This document shows, piece after piece, positions 1-8,744 of a stretch of DNA of 64,000 nucleotides. Every line of letters starts with the position of its first letter. The first letter of the stretch is position 1. The DNA is from Bog-473 sp052140165 (lineage in GTDB: Bacteria > Actinomycetota > Acidimicrobiia > Acidimicrobiales > RAAP-2). The translations under genes were made by a program, and so were the position numbers. Under the pieces are notes generated by a model. The model was not told where the DNA came from and made no database searches. It worked only from the letters and a program-made list of their open reading frames with translations. The stretch covers positions 1-64,000 of the forward strand of contig JBKQUM010000036.1 of NCBI GenBank assembly GCA_052140165.1. Reading direction: 5' to 3'.

Positions 1-303
1 GTCCTCGGCTTCCTCCCGGCTCCCGGGGTGTAGGGGTTGTCCCGTTTGTTCACGCTCCTCCAACTCTAGGTGTTTCTAACTCCGTTCTTAGAAGACGGGA
101 GAGGCCGTCATCCTGAGCCGTCCCGCCGGGGGTCTGGTACAGCGGTAGATCCGGAAGAGCGGTGCACCGGGGGTTTAGGGTTCCGGTGGGCGGTCGTAGA
201 GCAGGGATGAGCAGCGACCGCGGTGCGCCAAGGGGTCGGCGGCGGCGAGCGGCAGTAGTTGGCCGCAAGCAGGGTCGGCCGAAGATCTGGAAAGGGGGCA
301 CCG
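1..303. other. Non-coding left edge and leader
   Basis: I see no convincing gene here. The open frames on both strands have no family resemblance and overlap the next gene in other frames. The stretch has an AT-richer patch near 57-100 that contains the left copy of the 30-base dyad repeat. A ribosome binding site (AGGGGG near 292-297) serves the GTG start at 304. Confidence 0.5.
73..102 (+). promoter_or_regulatory. Dyad repeat, left copy (candidate operator)
   Basis: This 30-base element matches 1713-1742 at 23 of 30 positions, in the same orientation and without gaps. Inside it the arms TTCTAA (74-79) and TTAGAA (88-93) form an inverted repeat with an 8-base spacer. It lies about 200 bases upstream of the 304 gene. 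Two diverged copies flanking a DNA-binding protein gene suggest operator sites for that protein. Ends of a small mobile unit are the alternative. Confidence 0.45.
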
Positions 304-1086
304 GTGGATCCAGCGAGCGCCGCTGCCCTCGCGGCGAACGTCGTCCAGATTCTGACCGCAGTCAGCGATCCGGTTGTCAATGCCATCAAGAAGAGAGCAT
401 TGAGGAAAGCCCTCAACAAGACCGTTGCCCGCGTCTCGTTGGAGTTTGTCGCCGAGTTCCCCGGGGCGGGGATCGCCATGCAGGCCTCCTCTGCCCCGGC
501 GATAGCCGCCGAGCTCAGGCGCCTATTGACTGCTGGGGCACCGCTTGAACCGCAGACTTTGATCAATGAGTGGATGAACAAGGGCTACTTCGACCACGCC
601 GATGCAGATCGGTTGGCGACGAACTACACAGAGCGTTTGCACGACGCCCTGATCGCGATCGATGGGTTCCGCCCGCTCATGGTGGCCAGTGCCACTCTCA
701 CGATCGCGCAGCGTGCGGACGAGGCCGAAAGACGGGCGCAAAGGAGCGAAGAGCGCGAGGTCGCTCGGGCGTACTTCGACGCTGCCGATGGCTACTTCAG
801 GAGCGCCCTGAGCTTGTTTGCGGGTGATGAAATCGCAGCCCAGGGGTCCATCTATGACGCCGGCAGTCTCATAGAGAGAATCGACCTCATTGCTGACTGG
901 CGAATCAAGGAGAAATTCAAGGATCTGCGATACGACTTTGATGACCTCGTCGAGCAGCGCTACGAGAATTTCGTGGAGCTGTGGGAGACGGGAGCAGATC
1001 CCGAAGCGCTACGAGCAAGCCTGGAAGAAGTCAGGCTGGGAGCAGTCGAACTCAGGCGGCGTGTGAAGGTCTCGTACTTGAGCTAG
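304..1086 (+). CDS. Helical protein of unknown function in defence island
   Basis: This encodes 260 residues starting at GTG 304, chosen because AGGGGG sits 6-10 bases upstream; a TTG at 259 would extend it without a ribosome binding site. The protein looks almost wholly helical, with a charged coiled-coil-like stretch near residues 145-165 rich in Glu and Arg, and no signal peptide or membrane segment. The first 100 residues (a basic KKRALRKALNK segment, then a helix, then an RRLLTAG-type segment) remind me of the helical N-terminal modules of bacterial NACHT/STAND defence proteins, but no NTPase domain follows. That resemblance is from memory and is weak. Its stop overlaps the end of the convergent hth gene by 4 bases. 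I do not assign a function; its position next to Wadjet is the main clue. Confidence 0.6.
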   Translation: MDPASAAALAANVVQILTAVSDPVVNAIKKRALRKALNKTVARVSLEFVAEFPGAGIAMQASSAPAIAAELRRLLTAGAPLEPQTLINEWMNKGYFDHADADRLATNYTERLHDALIAIDGFRPLMVASATLTIAQRADEAERRAQRSEEREVARAYFDAADGYFRSALSLFAGDEIAAQGSIYDAGSLIERIDLIADWRIKEKFKDLRYDFDDLVEQRYENFVELWETGADPEALRASLEEVRLGAVELRRRVKVSYLS

Positions 1087-1571
1087 AACGACTGCGACGG
1101 TTCAACCGAAAGAGAGGGGTCGGCGCTCTCGGCTGATCCGGCCTCATTCGACCGATCGATCCGTGCGTCGTTTTCGGCATCACGAGCGACACGGTACGCG
1201 AGCACGTCACGCAGCCTGATGCGGCGGTGACCTCCGGCACGTGGCCCCACTCTCTGAACGGGGATGCGAATCGCCTCAGTCTCGAGAAGTTGGACCAGGT
1301 ACGGGCGCGACATTCCCAACAGGTCAGCCGCTTCTTGCGTCGTGAGAACTTCGTCGTACGGCTTCATTGCCAGGGCTACGTCCGCCGCCAGGTACGAAAC
1401 CAGACGCATCAAGCCCTCACGGGCGGACGGGGAAAGTTGCAAGTCGTCCCCGTCATCGCACCGGACGAAAACCTTGCTGGCAACCTCCAAAGCGTCAGCC
1501 AGCTCCCGAAGTCCTTCGATCTCGTCATCGGCTGGCACGATGACGAGGTCATCCGTAAGAGGTTCTTTCAC
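1083..1571 (-). CDS. Excisionase/antitoxin-type HTH DNA-binding protein
   Basis: The 162-residue product carries one helix-turn-helix of the excisionase/HTH_17 class at about residues 75-125: a TTQEAADLLGMSRPYLVQLL segment followed by a basic wing (RVGPRAGGHRRIRLRDVLAYR). The N-terminal 70 residues are acidic, as in antitoxins that pair with PIN-domain toxins. The start is GTG 1571, preceded by GGAGG at 5 bases; a TTG at 1583 would place that site inside the gene. No PIN toxin gene follows: downstream is the convergent 304 gene, which overlaps its end. The divergent region between it and jetA holds the right copy of the 30-base dyad repeat. It could therefore regulate itself and the Wadjet operon; this is inference. 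Confidence 0.8.
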   Translation of the reverse strand: MKEPLTDDLVIVPADDEIEGLRELADALEVASKVFVRCDDGDDLQLSPSAREGLMRLVSYLAADVALAMKPYDEVLTTQEAADLLGMSRPYLVQLLETEAIRIPVQRVGPRAGGHRRIRLRDVLAYRVARDAENDARIDRSNEAGSAESADPSLSVEPSQSF

Positions 1572-1885
1572 GGCGACCTCCAAGTGAGTCTCGGAGCAGC
1601 GTATCGCAGGAAACGCCGGAAACGTAACAGACGAAACAAACGACGTTATCGATGGTACCTTCCGCGGCCCCGGTGAACCTGGAGAGCACCCCGTAGCCGG
1701 GCCTATTGCAACTTTCTAGCTTTGTAGTTAGAAGACCGTAGAAAGGGGGCTGACGGCAGTCCCAGCCGTCGAGCACGACCCGATGCTCCTTGTATGCATC
1801 CCACGCGGTAACACCCCCTCCGTAGGCTTACCCCGATGACACCAGCCGGCGGTCACGCCCACCGCCCTGCCCCGGGACGCCCCTG
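1572..1885. other. Divergent hth/jetA intergenic region
   Basis: This 314-base region separates two divergent genes and carries an AT-rich core (about 1703-1745) with the dyad repeat. A small hairpin follows (GACGGC / GCCGTC around 1752-1770). I found no clear -35/-10 pair in either direction. Confidence 0.5.
1713..1742 (+). promoter_or_regulatory. Dyad repeat, right copy (candidate operator)
   Basis: This is the second 30-base element, 23/30 identical to 73-102. The arms TTCTA (1714-1718) and TAGAA (1729-1733) are inverted. It sits almost midway between the divergent starts of hth (1571) and jetA (1886), where a shared operator would be expected. Confidence 0.5.
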
Positions 1886-3499
1886 ATGGCGCAGCTCCCC
1901 ATCGGGCTCGACGGCGTGCCGGACGCGGCGGGCGCTCCGATCGGGCAAATCGTCGGGTCCATCGGCGTGGAACCGCCCGAGGTGCCGGAGCTCGACTTCG
2001 ACGACGTCCCCTTCCGGCCCACGACCGACGACTCCGCGGTGGTGCGGCGCACCAAGGCGGTGGCGGCCACACGCCCACTGCACGACCTCGAGAGGAACAA
2101 GGGGCTGTACGAGGGCGACTTCTGGGATCGCTACGACCTCGTCTCAATGGGCATCGCCGTGATCGACCAGGTGGCCATGGCGATGACGGTCTCGGCCGGC
2201 ATGTCGCTCGACGAGGCTCATGCGTTCTTGGCCGAGCAGGCCAGCCGGCACTCTCCCGGTGCGAGTGAAGAGGAGCGGGCGGCCGTAGCCGCGAAGGTCC
2301 TCGACGGTCTGGTGACCGAGAAGCCTCATGAGTACGTCTACGTCGACCACGAGGGCAGCACCCCCGTCCGGCACACCTATACCTTCGACCTCCTGTACGA
2401 ACAGTGGAACGCGGACGAGACGATCCACCTGCGCGCCACTCCCCAGGCCGTCAACGTTCTGGTGAGCGCACTGGACTTCGACTCGGACTCCGCCGAGGCG
2501 GCCGACGAGATCCAGATCCGCCGCGCCATCGACTCCGGCGCGTTCGAGTCGGCCGTGACGGCCGCCGAACATGCTCGGTTCCGGAGCATCAACGACATCG
2601 AGCGAATCCGCCAGATCGTGCGCGACACCCAACTCGACCCGTCCACCCACGACTGGGCCGTGCAGGTCCCGGCCATCTTGAGGGCCTCCCTCTCTCACAT
2701 CGAGCGGCGGCGCAACATCGAGGACGCCCTCATCGACGCCATCGAGGAACGGCGCAGCACGCTCGAGGACCCCGACGCACGGCGTGGCGCCAACCGGCTC
2801 GTGGCGCTCCTACGGGACTGCTCACGCAGGCACTCCGAGCTGGCCGACCACCTCATCACCGCCCGCTCGAAGTTCCGGGCCGCCCAAGACGAACGTTTCC
2901 GGCGGCCGTCGACGGGCATCCGCCGCGCCGATGTCGAGAAGGACCTGATCGTCCCCGCACTCGGCACCCCGGTCGTCCTCGTCGCCCCGTGGTGCGAGGA
3001 CCTCATTGGCCGGGCCACGTCGCTGTGTCGCCCCATCGGTCCCGAGGGCGCCGTGCTCATCGCCAACCTCTTCGAGCCACCCCCTGAACCCGAGCCCGGA
3101 GTCGAGCTCCCCGACCCCGACTTCGACGACACCGAGACCTCGCCGTGGTGGGAGGCATCGTGGGACGCCGCCGAGGGCGTTCTCGCCGAAGTGCGCGAGC
3201 CGACGCAGCTCTCCGGCCTCCTGGCGCGTTCTCGTGACGTGGCGGGTCGCATCGACGGTGAGGACCGTCCGCTCGACCCCGACGAGATCGCCGTGGCGGT
3301 GTGCCACCTCGCGCACGAGCTGCTCTCGCCTGATCTCGAGGCGGCCGACGACGGAGCGATCCTCCTCGCCGTGCCGAGTGGGACAGAACTCTGCGACCCC
3401 GCGGTCGAGGGCGACGACCTTCTCGTGGTGCCCGCCACAATCGAACGCAGCACCCGCCCGCCCCGAGAGCCCACCAATGACGACAGGACAGCACCATGA
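1886..3499 (+). CDS. jetA: Wadjet anti-plasmid system subunit JetA (kleisin-like)
   Basis: The 537-residue protein is the first gene of a four-gene SMC-type operon whose later members identify it as Wadjet (Jet, also called Ept or MksBEFG in actinobacteria). In the family JetA is the MukF-like kleisin that bridges the JetC ATPase heads and binds JetB. Here the N-terminal 50 residues are acidic and flexible. A helical, winged-helix-like region runs from about 60 to 340 with several long amphipathic helices (for example around IERRRNIEDALIDAIEERR), and a C-terminal domain follows an acidic/proline linker near 400. The start is ATG 1886, with a modest GGGA 9 bases upstream. Its last codons overlap jetB by 4 bases (ATGA). 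Sequence identity to better-known JetA types is not obvious by eye, so the call leans on gene order. Confidence 0.8.
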   Translation: MAQLPIGLDGVPDAAGAPIGQIVGSIGVEPPEVPELDFDDVPFRPTTDDSAVVRRTKAVAATRPLHDLERNKGLYEGDFWDRYDLVSMGIAVIDQVAMAMTVSAGMSLDEAHAFLAEQASRHSPGASEEERAAVAAKVLDGLVTEKPHEYVYVDHEGSTPVRHTYTFDLLYEQWNADETIHLRATPQAVNVLVSALDFDSDSAEAADEIQIRRAIDSGAFESAVTAAEHARFRSINDIERIRQIVRDTQLDPSTHDWAVQVPAILRASLSHIERRRNIEDALIDAIEERRSTLEDPDARRGANRLVALLRDCSRRHSELADHLITARSKFRAAQDERFRRPSTGIRRADVEKDLIVPALGTPVVLVAPWCEDLIGRATSLCRPIGPEGAVLIANLFEPPPEPEPGVELPDPDFDDTETSPWWEASWDAAEGVLAEVREPTQLSGLLARSRDVAGRIDGEDRPLDPDEIAVAVCHLAHELLSPDLEAADDGAILLAVPSGTELCDPAVEGDDLLVVPATIERSTRPPREPTNDDRTAP

Positions 3500-4272
3500 G
3501 CCCACCCACCGCCACCGATCTCGCGGACGCCGGTCGCCTCATCGGCTGGGCCGCCCGGCCCAAGGACCGCCCCGCCCGCTCCGTCAGCTACCGGGAGGTG
3601 GTCGACAAGTACCTGGACAACCAAGAGTTCGCCGATCTCGTCGATCAGGTCGCCGTGGGGGCCGGGCTGACGATCATCGTGGACCGCGCCGTCGGCGTGG
3701 TGGCCATCGCCGAGGAGGACTCCCCGTTGCGAGAGCCCCTGTCGTCCTTCATGAAGAAGGCCAACGTCAGCCGGGCCATGGCCGGGCTGGTCATCTTGGC
3801 CATCGTCAAGACGGCCTATCCCCTCGAAGGCCAGATCGACGACGCCGAGCGGGTGCCTCGGGTGTCGGTCTACGCCGTCACCGACTACGTCAACCGCCTC
3901 GTCGAGGGGATCGCGGCCTCTGCCGGCGACCCCGACGCCGACCACCCCGAGAACAGCGAGCTCTTCCGGGCGTGGAACGCTCTGCGCCACGCCCGCAGCG
4001 AGCTGGTGCGGTCCTCCACCAAGGACCGGCCCGGGCTCGTGAACAAGGTCTGCCAGCACTTCGAGAACGAAGGCCTCTTGACCCGGCCTGGCCCCGAAGA
4101 CGGCGGGACGTGGCGGGTCACGCCACGCTTTCGCATCGTGGCCAAGTCCGTCATCGAGGATTCGGCCATCTTCACCAGGCTCATGTTGCTGACCCAGCAG
4201 GCCCAGGACGGCACGACGGATGCAATGGCCGCACCCCTCGACGTAGACGACGACAAGGGCGGGGAGCAATGA
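3496..4272 (+). CDS. jetB: Wadjet subunit JetB (MukE-like)
   Basis: This encodes 258 residues. In Wadjet, JetB is the MukE-like (DUF4194-type) dimer of winged-helix domains that clasps the JetA kleisin. The protein has the expected size and a mixed helix/strand make-up. The segment around residues 130-170 (PRVSVYAVTDYVNRLVE) and the C-terminal winged-helix-like part (VCQHFENEGLLTRPGPE, then a TWRVTPRFRIVA strand) fit a DNA-binding-fold protein. It overlaps jetA upstream and jetC downstream by ATGA at both junctions, so the three should be translationally coupled. Size, position and fold character support the call; individual motifs are weak in this family. Confidence 0.8.
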   Translation: MSPPTATDLADAGRLIGWAARPKDRPARSVSYREVVDKYLDNQEFADLVDQVAVGAGLTIIVDRAVGVVAIAEEDSPLREPLSSFMKKANVSRAMAGLVILAIVKTAYPLEGQIDDAERVPRVSVYAVTDYVNRLVEGIAASAGDPDADHPENSELFRAWNALRHARSELVRSSTKDRPGLVNKVCQHFENEGLLTRPGPEDGGTWRVTPRFRIVAKSVIEDSAIFTRLMLLTQQAQDGTTDAMAAPLDVDDDKGGEQ

Positions 4273-7200
4273 CCCTGAACGCCGGCGCCAAGACCACCAC
4301 ACCCACTCTCAGTGCCAAGCCGGTCCTGCGCCTGGCCCGACTCCACCTGCGCAGCGTCGGCCCCTCGGACGCCCGGCTCGACCCGCTCGACCTGCGCTTC
4401 GAGTCGGACCGCTCGGCGGTCGCTCAGCGCGCCCTGATGGAACTGACCAACACCGGTGGCAAGAGCACCATCATCACGCTGGCCTATTCGGTACTGGTGC
4501 CCCGGGCCACCCAGCAGATGGGAAGGGCCAAGCTCGGCGAGTACGTCCTCAAGGGAGACACCAGCCATGTCGCCATGGAGTGGGAGTCCGACGACGGCCA
4601 GCGCTTCGTCACCGGGGCGGTCTACGAATGGCCCGGGCGCACCCCGGCGAGCAGCGGGGGAACGGGCTCGCTCAACCGCGCCTGGTACTTCTTCCGCTCG
4701 AACGAGGTCGGGATCGACGACCTCCCCTTCGACGACGGCACCAGCCGGCGCCGGATGACCGAGTTCCGCAGTCAGCTCGACCAGCTGACGAGCCGCCACA
4801 GCGGCTCGCTCTACGCCTGGGCGACCGACCAGCGTGAGTGGGCCGGGATCCTCGACACTCGCACCCCGATCGACCCCGAGCTCGTGACGTACCAGATGCG
4901 GATGAACGACAACGAGGGCGGGGCGGGCCATCTCACCAAGACCCTGACCAACGAGGCGGCCTTCATCCGCTTCTTCGTGGGCGCCCTCAACGACGAGGGC
5001 GCGCTCGAGGAGTTCTCCAGGAACCTCGACAGCTACGCCACCTTGGCCGGGTCGCGCCAGGACCTCGAACTGGAACGGGACTTCTGCGCCTCCATCGTGG
5101 AGCGCCTCGGCGAGCTCGCGGGGGCCCAGGCGGCGTGGGCCCGGGCCACCGAGGCCGTGAACGGGTCGGCCGCACTCGGGGCCGAGCTCGCCGCCGGCCT
5201 GCAGGCTCGTATCGCCGAGGATGCGCTCCGAATCGATGCGCTGTCCGAGCAGATCGAAGTGGCGGCTGCCGAACGTGATCCCCTCCTCCAGGAGATCCGG
5301 CGGTTCGAGGATTTCCGCTCCCAGCTGAACCTTGAACAGGCACGCTTCCGCCTGGCCGATGTCGAAGCCGAGGTGGAGCGGCTCGGCGATGAGCGGAATG
5401 GCGCCAAGGACGACTGGGAGGCGTGGCGCGCCGTGCCGACGCTGACGAAGTGGGTCAAGGCCCGATCTGCCGTGGAGACGGCCCGCTCGGTCTACGAGGA
5501 GAAGGAGGCCGGTCTGGCTCCACTGCGGGCGAAGCGCCAGGCGGCCGGGGCGTCCCTGGCGGCCAAGTACGCCGCCCTGGCCGACGAGGCCGAGACCAAA
5601 ATGACCACGGCGGACGAAGAGGCGAGGCTGGCCGCCGACGATGCCGAGCGCGCCAAGGGGGACCGGGACCGGCAGTCGGAGACGGCGCGCCGGCTCGAGG
5701 CCGAGCTGGGCGACATCAACCAGCTCGAACGCCGCGCCCAGAGTGGTCGAGCCCGACTGCGCGACGAGGGCCACGCAGAGCCGGGCGAGAAGGCGGCCGA
5801 CGCGGTGGCCCGGTGGGAAGACTCTGCCGAGCAGCTCGACGCACATCGCCGTTCCGTCGACGCTCAGGCGGAGCGCGCCAGGGCCGAGATCACGCAGCTG
5901 ACCACTCGCCGCAGCGAGCTCGCCGGAGCCCTGCAGTCTCAGCGTGAGCGCGTCACCACGATGGAGACCCAGGAGCTCTCGTACCGGGCCGACCTCGCCG
6001 CCATCAACGCCATGGAGGAGGCCCAGGAGGCACTCGACGGCGACCTCATCGACTCCGAGCATGCCCGGCGGGCGATCTCCGAGCTCGACGAGGCGGCCGG
6101 CGTGGCCGAGCAAACGGCCGACGAGGCCCGCCGCCGACTCGGCGAGGTCCGCCGAGAGCTGGACCCGCTCGAGAGCGGATCCACCCTGGCGACGGCGGCC
6201 GACATCGAGGCCGTGTGCGCCCACCTCAACGACGCTGGGATCGGCGCACTGACCGCATGGAGCTGGCTGGCCCAGCGCGGAGATGCCGCCCGGGCCGACG
6301 CGCTCATCACCGCACACCCCGAGATCGCCAACAGCGTGGTGCTCTCCGACCCCGGTCGGATCGGCGCCGCCAAGGTGGCGCTCGAATCCCTTGGTGTGGC
6401 CCCCCGCATGGCCGTGTTGGTGAGCGGTGCCGACATCGACGCGCTCGGGACCGATCCGGTCGAGTCCGGCTTCGTGGTGTCGCCGCACCGGGCCCTCTAC
6501 GACGAGGAATGGCGCACCGCCACCATGGCCGAGCTCCGTGAGGAGCTCGCACGGCTCACCGAGCGCTCCGAGAGCGCCACCAGGGCCGCCAAGGCGGCCA
6601 GGCGGATGGTCGTCGAGCTGGAGTCCTTCGTCGGGCGTTGGCCCGAGGACGCCTATGGGGCACTCTGCGCCGAGCTCCGTGCGACGCAGTCCACGCTGGC
6701 CGGCACCGAGCAGGCGCACGCCGACAACGAGGCGCGCCTGTCGGCGACCACCGAGCACCACGAGACCCTGACCGCCGAGGCGGGCCGGGCCCGCGACGAG
6801 CACCACGCCGCGCAGACCCACGCCTTGCATGCCGGCGAGGTGGCCAAGCTCGAGGCCGAGTACTCCGCCGCCGTGCTGCGCCGGCCCGGCATCACCCAGC
6901 GTCTCGAAGAGGCCCGGGCCGCCGGGGTCGAGGCCGGCGAGGAGCTGCGCACTGCAGAGGAGCGCAACATCGAGGCCCGCCTGACGTCCTACCAGGCGGC
7001 CGCAGAAGGGGAGGGCTACCGGGTCAAGCAGGGAGAGGTGGGCGTGGAGCCCGCCAGCGTTGTCCCCGCCGCCGCCCTGAGCGAACTGACCGCCGCCTAC
7101 GACGCGCTCGAGAAGAGCCTGCGCGACGAGGAAGCCGGCTCGGACCACGCCACCCGGCTCCAGCAGGCCGAGGAGTACTGCGCCGACGCCCGGGCGGACG

Positions 7201-8744
7201 TCGACCGGCTCGGGTCCGCGCTCGAAGTGGCCGGAACGGAGCGGCTCGGGACCTTCGATGCATCCAACCCCATGCTCGTCGCCGCGGCGACACGGCGGGC
7301 CGAGGAGCGCCACGGCTCCGCCCAGACCGCCCTGAGCAAGGCCGAGGCCCGTCGTGGGGCCGCGCAGGCCCTGTACGACGGCCGCCTCCCCAAGGACGGG
7401 AGGAGCATCCATGTGCTGCTGCCCGAGGAGTGGGCGCCGAGCGACGCCGACAGCGCCACCGAGCTCCTCGGCCGGGTGGACGAACTCCTCGACGGTCACC
7501 GGGCTCGCCGCGACGAGCTGGGTATCGCGATCGACCGCCTCCAAGGCGAGAGGGACACGGTCGAGAGTGCCCGGTCCTCGTTCGAGCAGACCGCGGGGAA
7601 CTGGATCGTCGAAGACGAGGCGACCGTCGCCGTGCCCGCTTTCATCGGCACCCCGTCGGACGCGCAGGCCCAGATGCGAGAGCTCCAGGTGGCCCACCGC
7701 CAGGCCGCGCAGCGCCAGGAGGCGGCGAAGGACGCCCGGGTGGGTGCCCACGGGAGGGTGACGAGCGAGGCCAACAAGAGCAAATGGGACACCCTGACGG
7801 CCCCCATCCGCGAGCGATGCCGCATCGGGCTGCTCGACGACCTCGCCGTCAATGCCGCCACCTACGTCGTCGAGCTCGAGAGCCGCACACGCTCACTGGC
7901 CGACGACCTCGAGGATCTCGACCGCCACCGGTCCATGCTCGTCGACAAGCTGGTGAACCTGTGCAAGTCGCAGCGCCGCATGCTGCGGGAGGTGACGGCC
8001 AGCTCGATGCTGCCCGAAGGACTCGGTGAGCTGAGCGGCCAGTCGGCCTTCAAGATCACCTTCGACACGGTTCCCGAGGCCGAGGCACGGGGCAAGCTGG
8101 CGGCCCGGGTGGACCTTTGGGCCAACGGATCCGCTGCCTCGAACAAGGAGCGCACCGACCGCCTCGCCGAGGCCCTGGCCGACACGGTCCGTCACCGCGA
8201 GCGCAGCGGGCCCTGGACGGTCCAGGTGCTCAAGCCCTCCGTCGACTACACGCCGGCGTACCGCTCACCCGACCGCATCGACGTCGAGTTCTCCGGCGGG
8301 CAGGAGTTGACACTCGCCGTGCTGCTCTACCTCACGCTCTCTCGGGTGCGCGCCCACAACCGCACCACCGGGCAGCGCCCGCCCATGCCCCTGATCCTGG
8401 ACAACCCCTTCGGCGCGGCGTCGAACCCGGCGCTGATCAAGATCCAGCAGTCACTGGCCGAGCGCTCCGACGTGCAGCTGCTCTGCGCCACCGGGCTGAC
8501 CGACGCCTCGGTCATCACCGCCTTCGAGGGCGAGAACGGCCGCATCCTCTTCCTGCGCAACGACAAGGACCAGAGGCGGGCGCTGCGTTACCTGCGCATC
8601 CGTGACGAGCGCGACGGTGAGATCAAGGCCAAGCTCGGCACCGGGCGCGATCCCGAGGACCCCGCCAACTACCTGAGCGCCGCCACCTACCGGATCATCA
8701 CGCCCCCGGCGGCGAGCACGGGAGCCCAGGGGCCTCAGCCGTGA
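4269..8744 (+). CDS. jetC: Wadjet SMC-like ATPase JetC
   Basis: This encodes 1491 residues starting at ATG 4269, which overlaps the jetB stop. An open frame extends far upstream but only as an out-of-frame shadow of jetA/jetB. JetC is the SMC-family motor that extrudes DNA loops and recognises small circular plasmids. The N-terminal head carries a Walker A-type NTGGKST near residue 62, lacking the first glycine of the canonical motif. Long Glu/Ala/Arg-rich coiled coils run from about 250 to 630 and 750 to 1250, separated by a globular hinge at about 635-750. The C-terminal head has the ABC signature SGGQ near residue 1342 and a Walker B ILDNPFG near 1375, where Asn replaces the usual Glu, as I recall for other MukB/JetC-like heads. 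It overlaps jetD by GTGA. Confidence 0.93.
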   Translation: MTLNAGAKTTTPTLSAKPVLRLARLHLRSVGPSDARLDPLDLRFESDRSAVAQRALMELTNTGGKSTIITLAYSVLVPRATQQMGRAKLGEYVLKGDTSHVAMEWESDDGQRFVTGAVYEWPGRTPASSGGTGSLNRAWYFFRSNEVGIDDLPFDDGTSRRRMTEFRSQLDQLTSRHSGSLYAWATDQREWAGILDTRTPIDPELVTYQMRMNDNEGGAGHLTKTLTNEAAFIRFFVGALNDEGALEEFSRNLDSYATLAGSRQDLELERDFCASIVERLGELAGAQAAWARATEAVNGSAALGAELAAGLQARIAEDALRIDALSEQIEVAAAERDPLLQEIRRFEDFRSQLNLEQARFRLADVEAEVERLGDERNGAKDDWEAWRAVPTLTKWVKARSAVETARSVYEEKEAGLAPLRAKRQAAGASLAAKYAALADEAETKMTTADEEARLAADDAERAKGDRDRQSETARRLEAELGDINQLERRAQSGRARLRDEGHAEPGEKAADAVARWEDSAEQLDAHRRSVDAQAERARAEITQLTTRRSELAGALQSQRERVTTMETQELSYRADLAAINAMEEAQEALDGDLIDSEHARRAISELDEAAGVAEQTADEARRRLGEVRRELDPLESGSTLATAADIEAVCAHLNDAGIGALTAWSWLAQRGDAARADALITAHPEIANSVVLSDPGRIGAAKVALESLGVAPRMAVLVSGADIDALGTDPVESGFVVSPHRALYDEEWRTATMAELREELARLTERSESATRAAKAARRMVVELESFVGRWPEDAYGALCAELRATQSTLAGTEQAHADNEARLSATTEHHETLTAEAGRARDEHHAAQTHALHAGEVAKLEAEYSAAVLRRPGITQRLEEARAAGVEAGEELRTAEERNIEARLTSYQAAAEGEGYRVKQGEVGVEPASVVPAAALSELTAAYDALEKSLRDEEAGSDHATRLQQAEEYCADARADVDRLGSALEVAGTERLGTFDASNPMLVAAATRRAEERHGSAQTALSKAEARRGAAQALYDGRLPKDGRSIHVLLPEEWAPSDADSATELLGRVDELLDGHRARRDELGIAIDRLQGERDTVESARSSFEQTAGNWIVEDEATVAVPAFIGTPSDAQAQMRELQVAHRQAAQRQEAAKDARVGAHGRVTSEANKSKWDTLTAPIRERCRIGLLDDLAVNAATYVVELESRTRSLADDLEDLDRHRSMLVDKLVNLCKSQRRMLREVTASSMLPEGLGELSGQSAFKITFDTVPEAEARGKLAARVDLWANGSAASNKERTDRLAEALADTVRHRERSGPWTVQVLKPSVDYTPAYRSPDRIDVEFSGGQELTLAVLLYLTLSRVRAHNRTTGQRPPMPLILDNPFGAASNPALIKIQQSLAERSDVQLLCATGLTDASVITAFEGENGRILFLRNDKDQRRALRYLRIRDERDGEIKAKLGTGRDPEDPANYLSAATYRIITPPAASTGAQGPQP

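Noticed and set aside
130..200. Possible tRNA-like stretch upstream of the first gene
   Set aside because: No acceptor pairing, T-arm or CCA-like end could be folded by eye.
3885..7751. 1288-codon open frame antisense to jetC
   Set aside because: It is a GC-rich shadow: Leu/Gly/Arg-rich with no motif, lying opposite a gene with clear SMC motifs and coupled starts.
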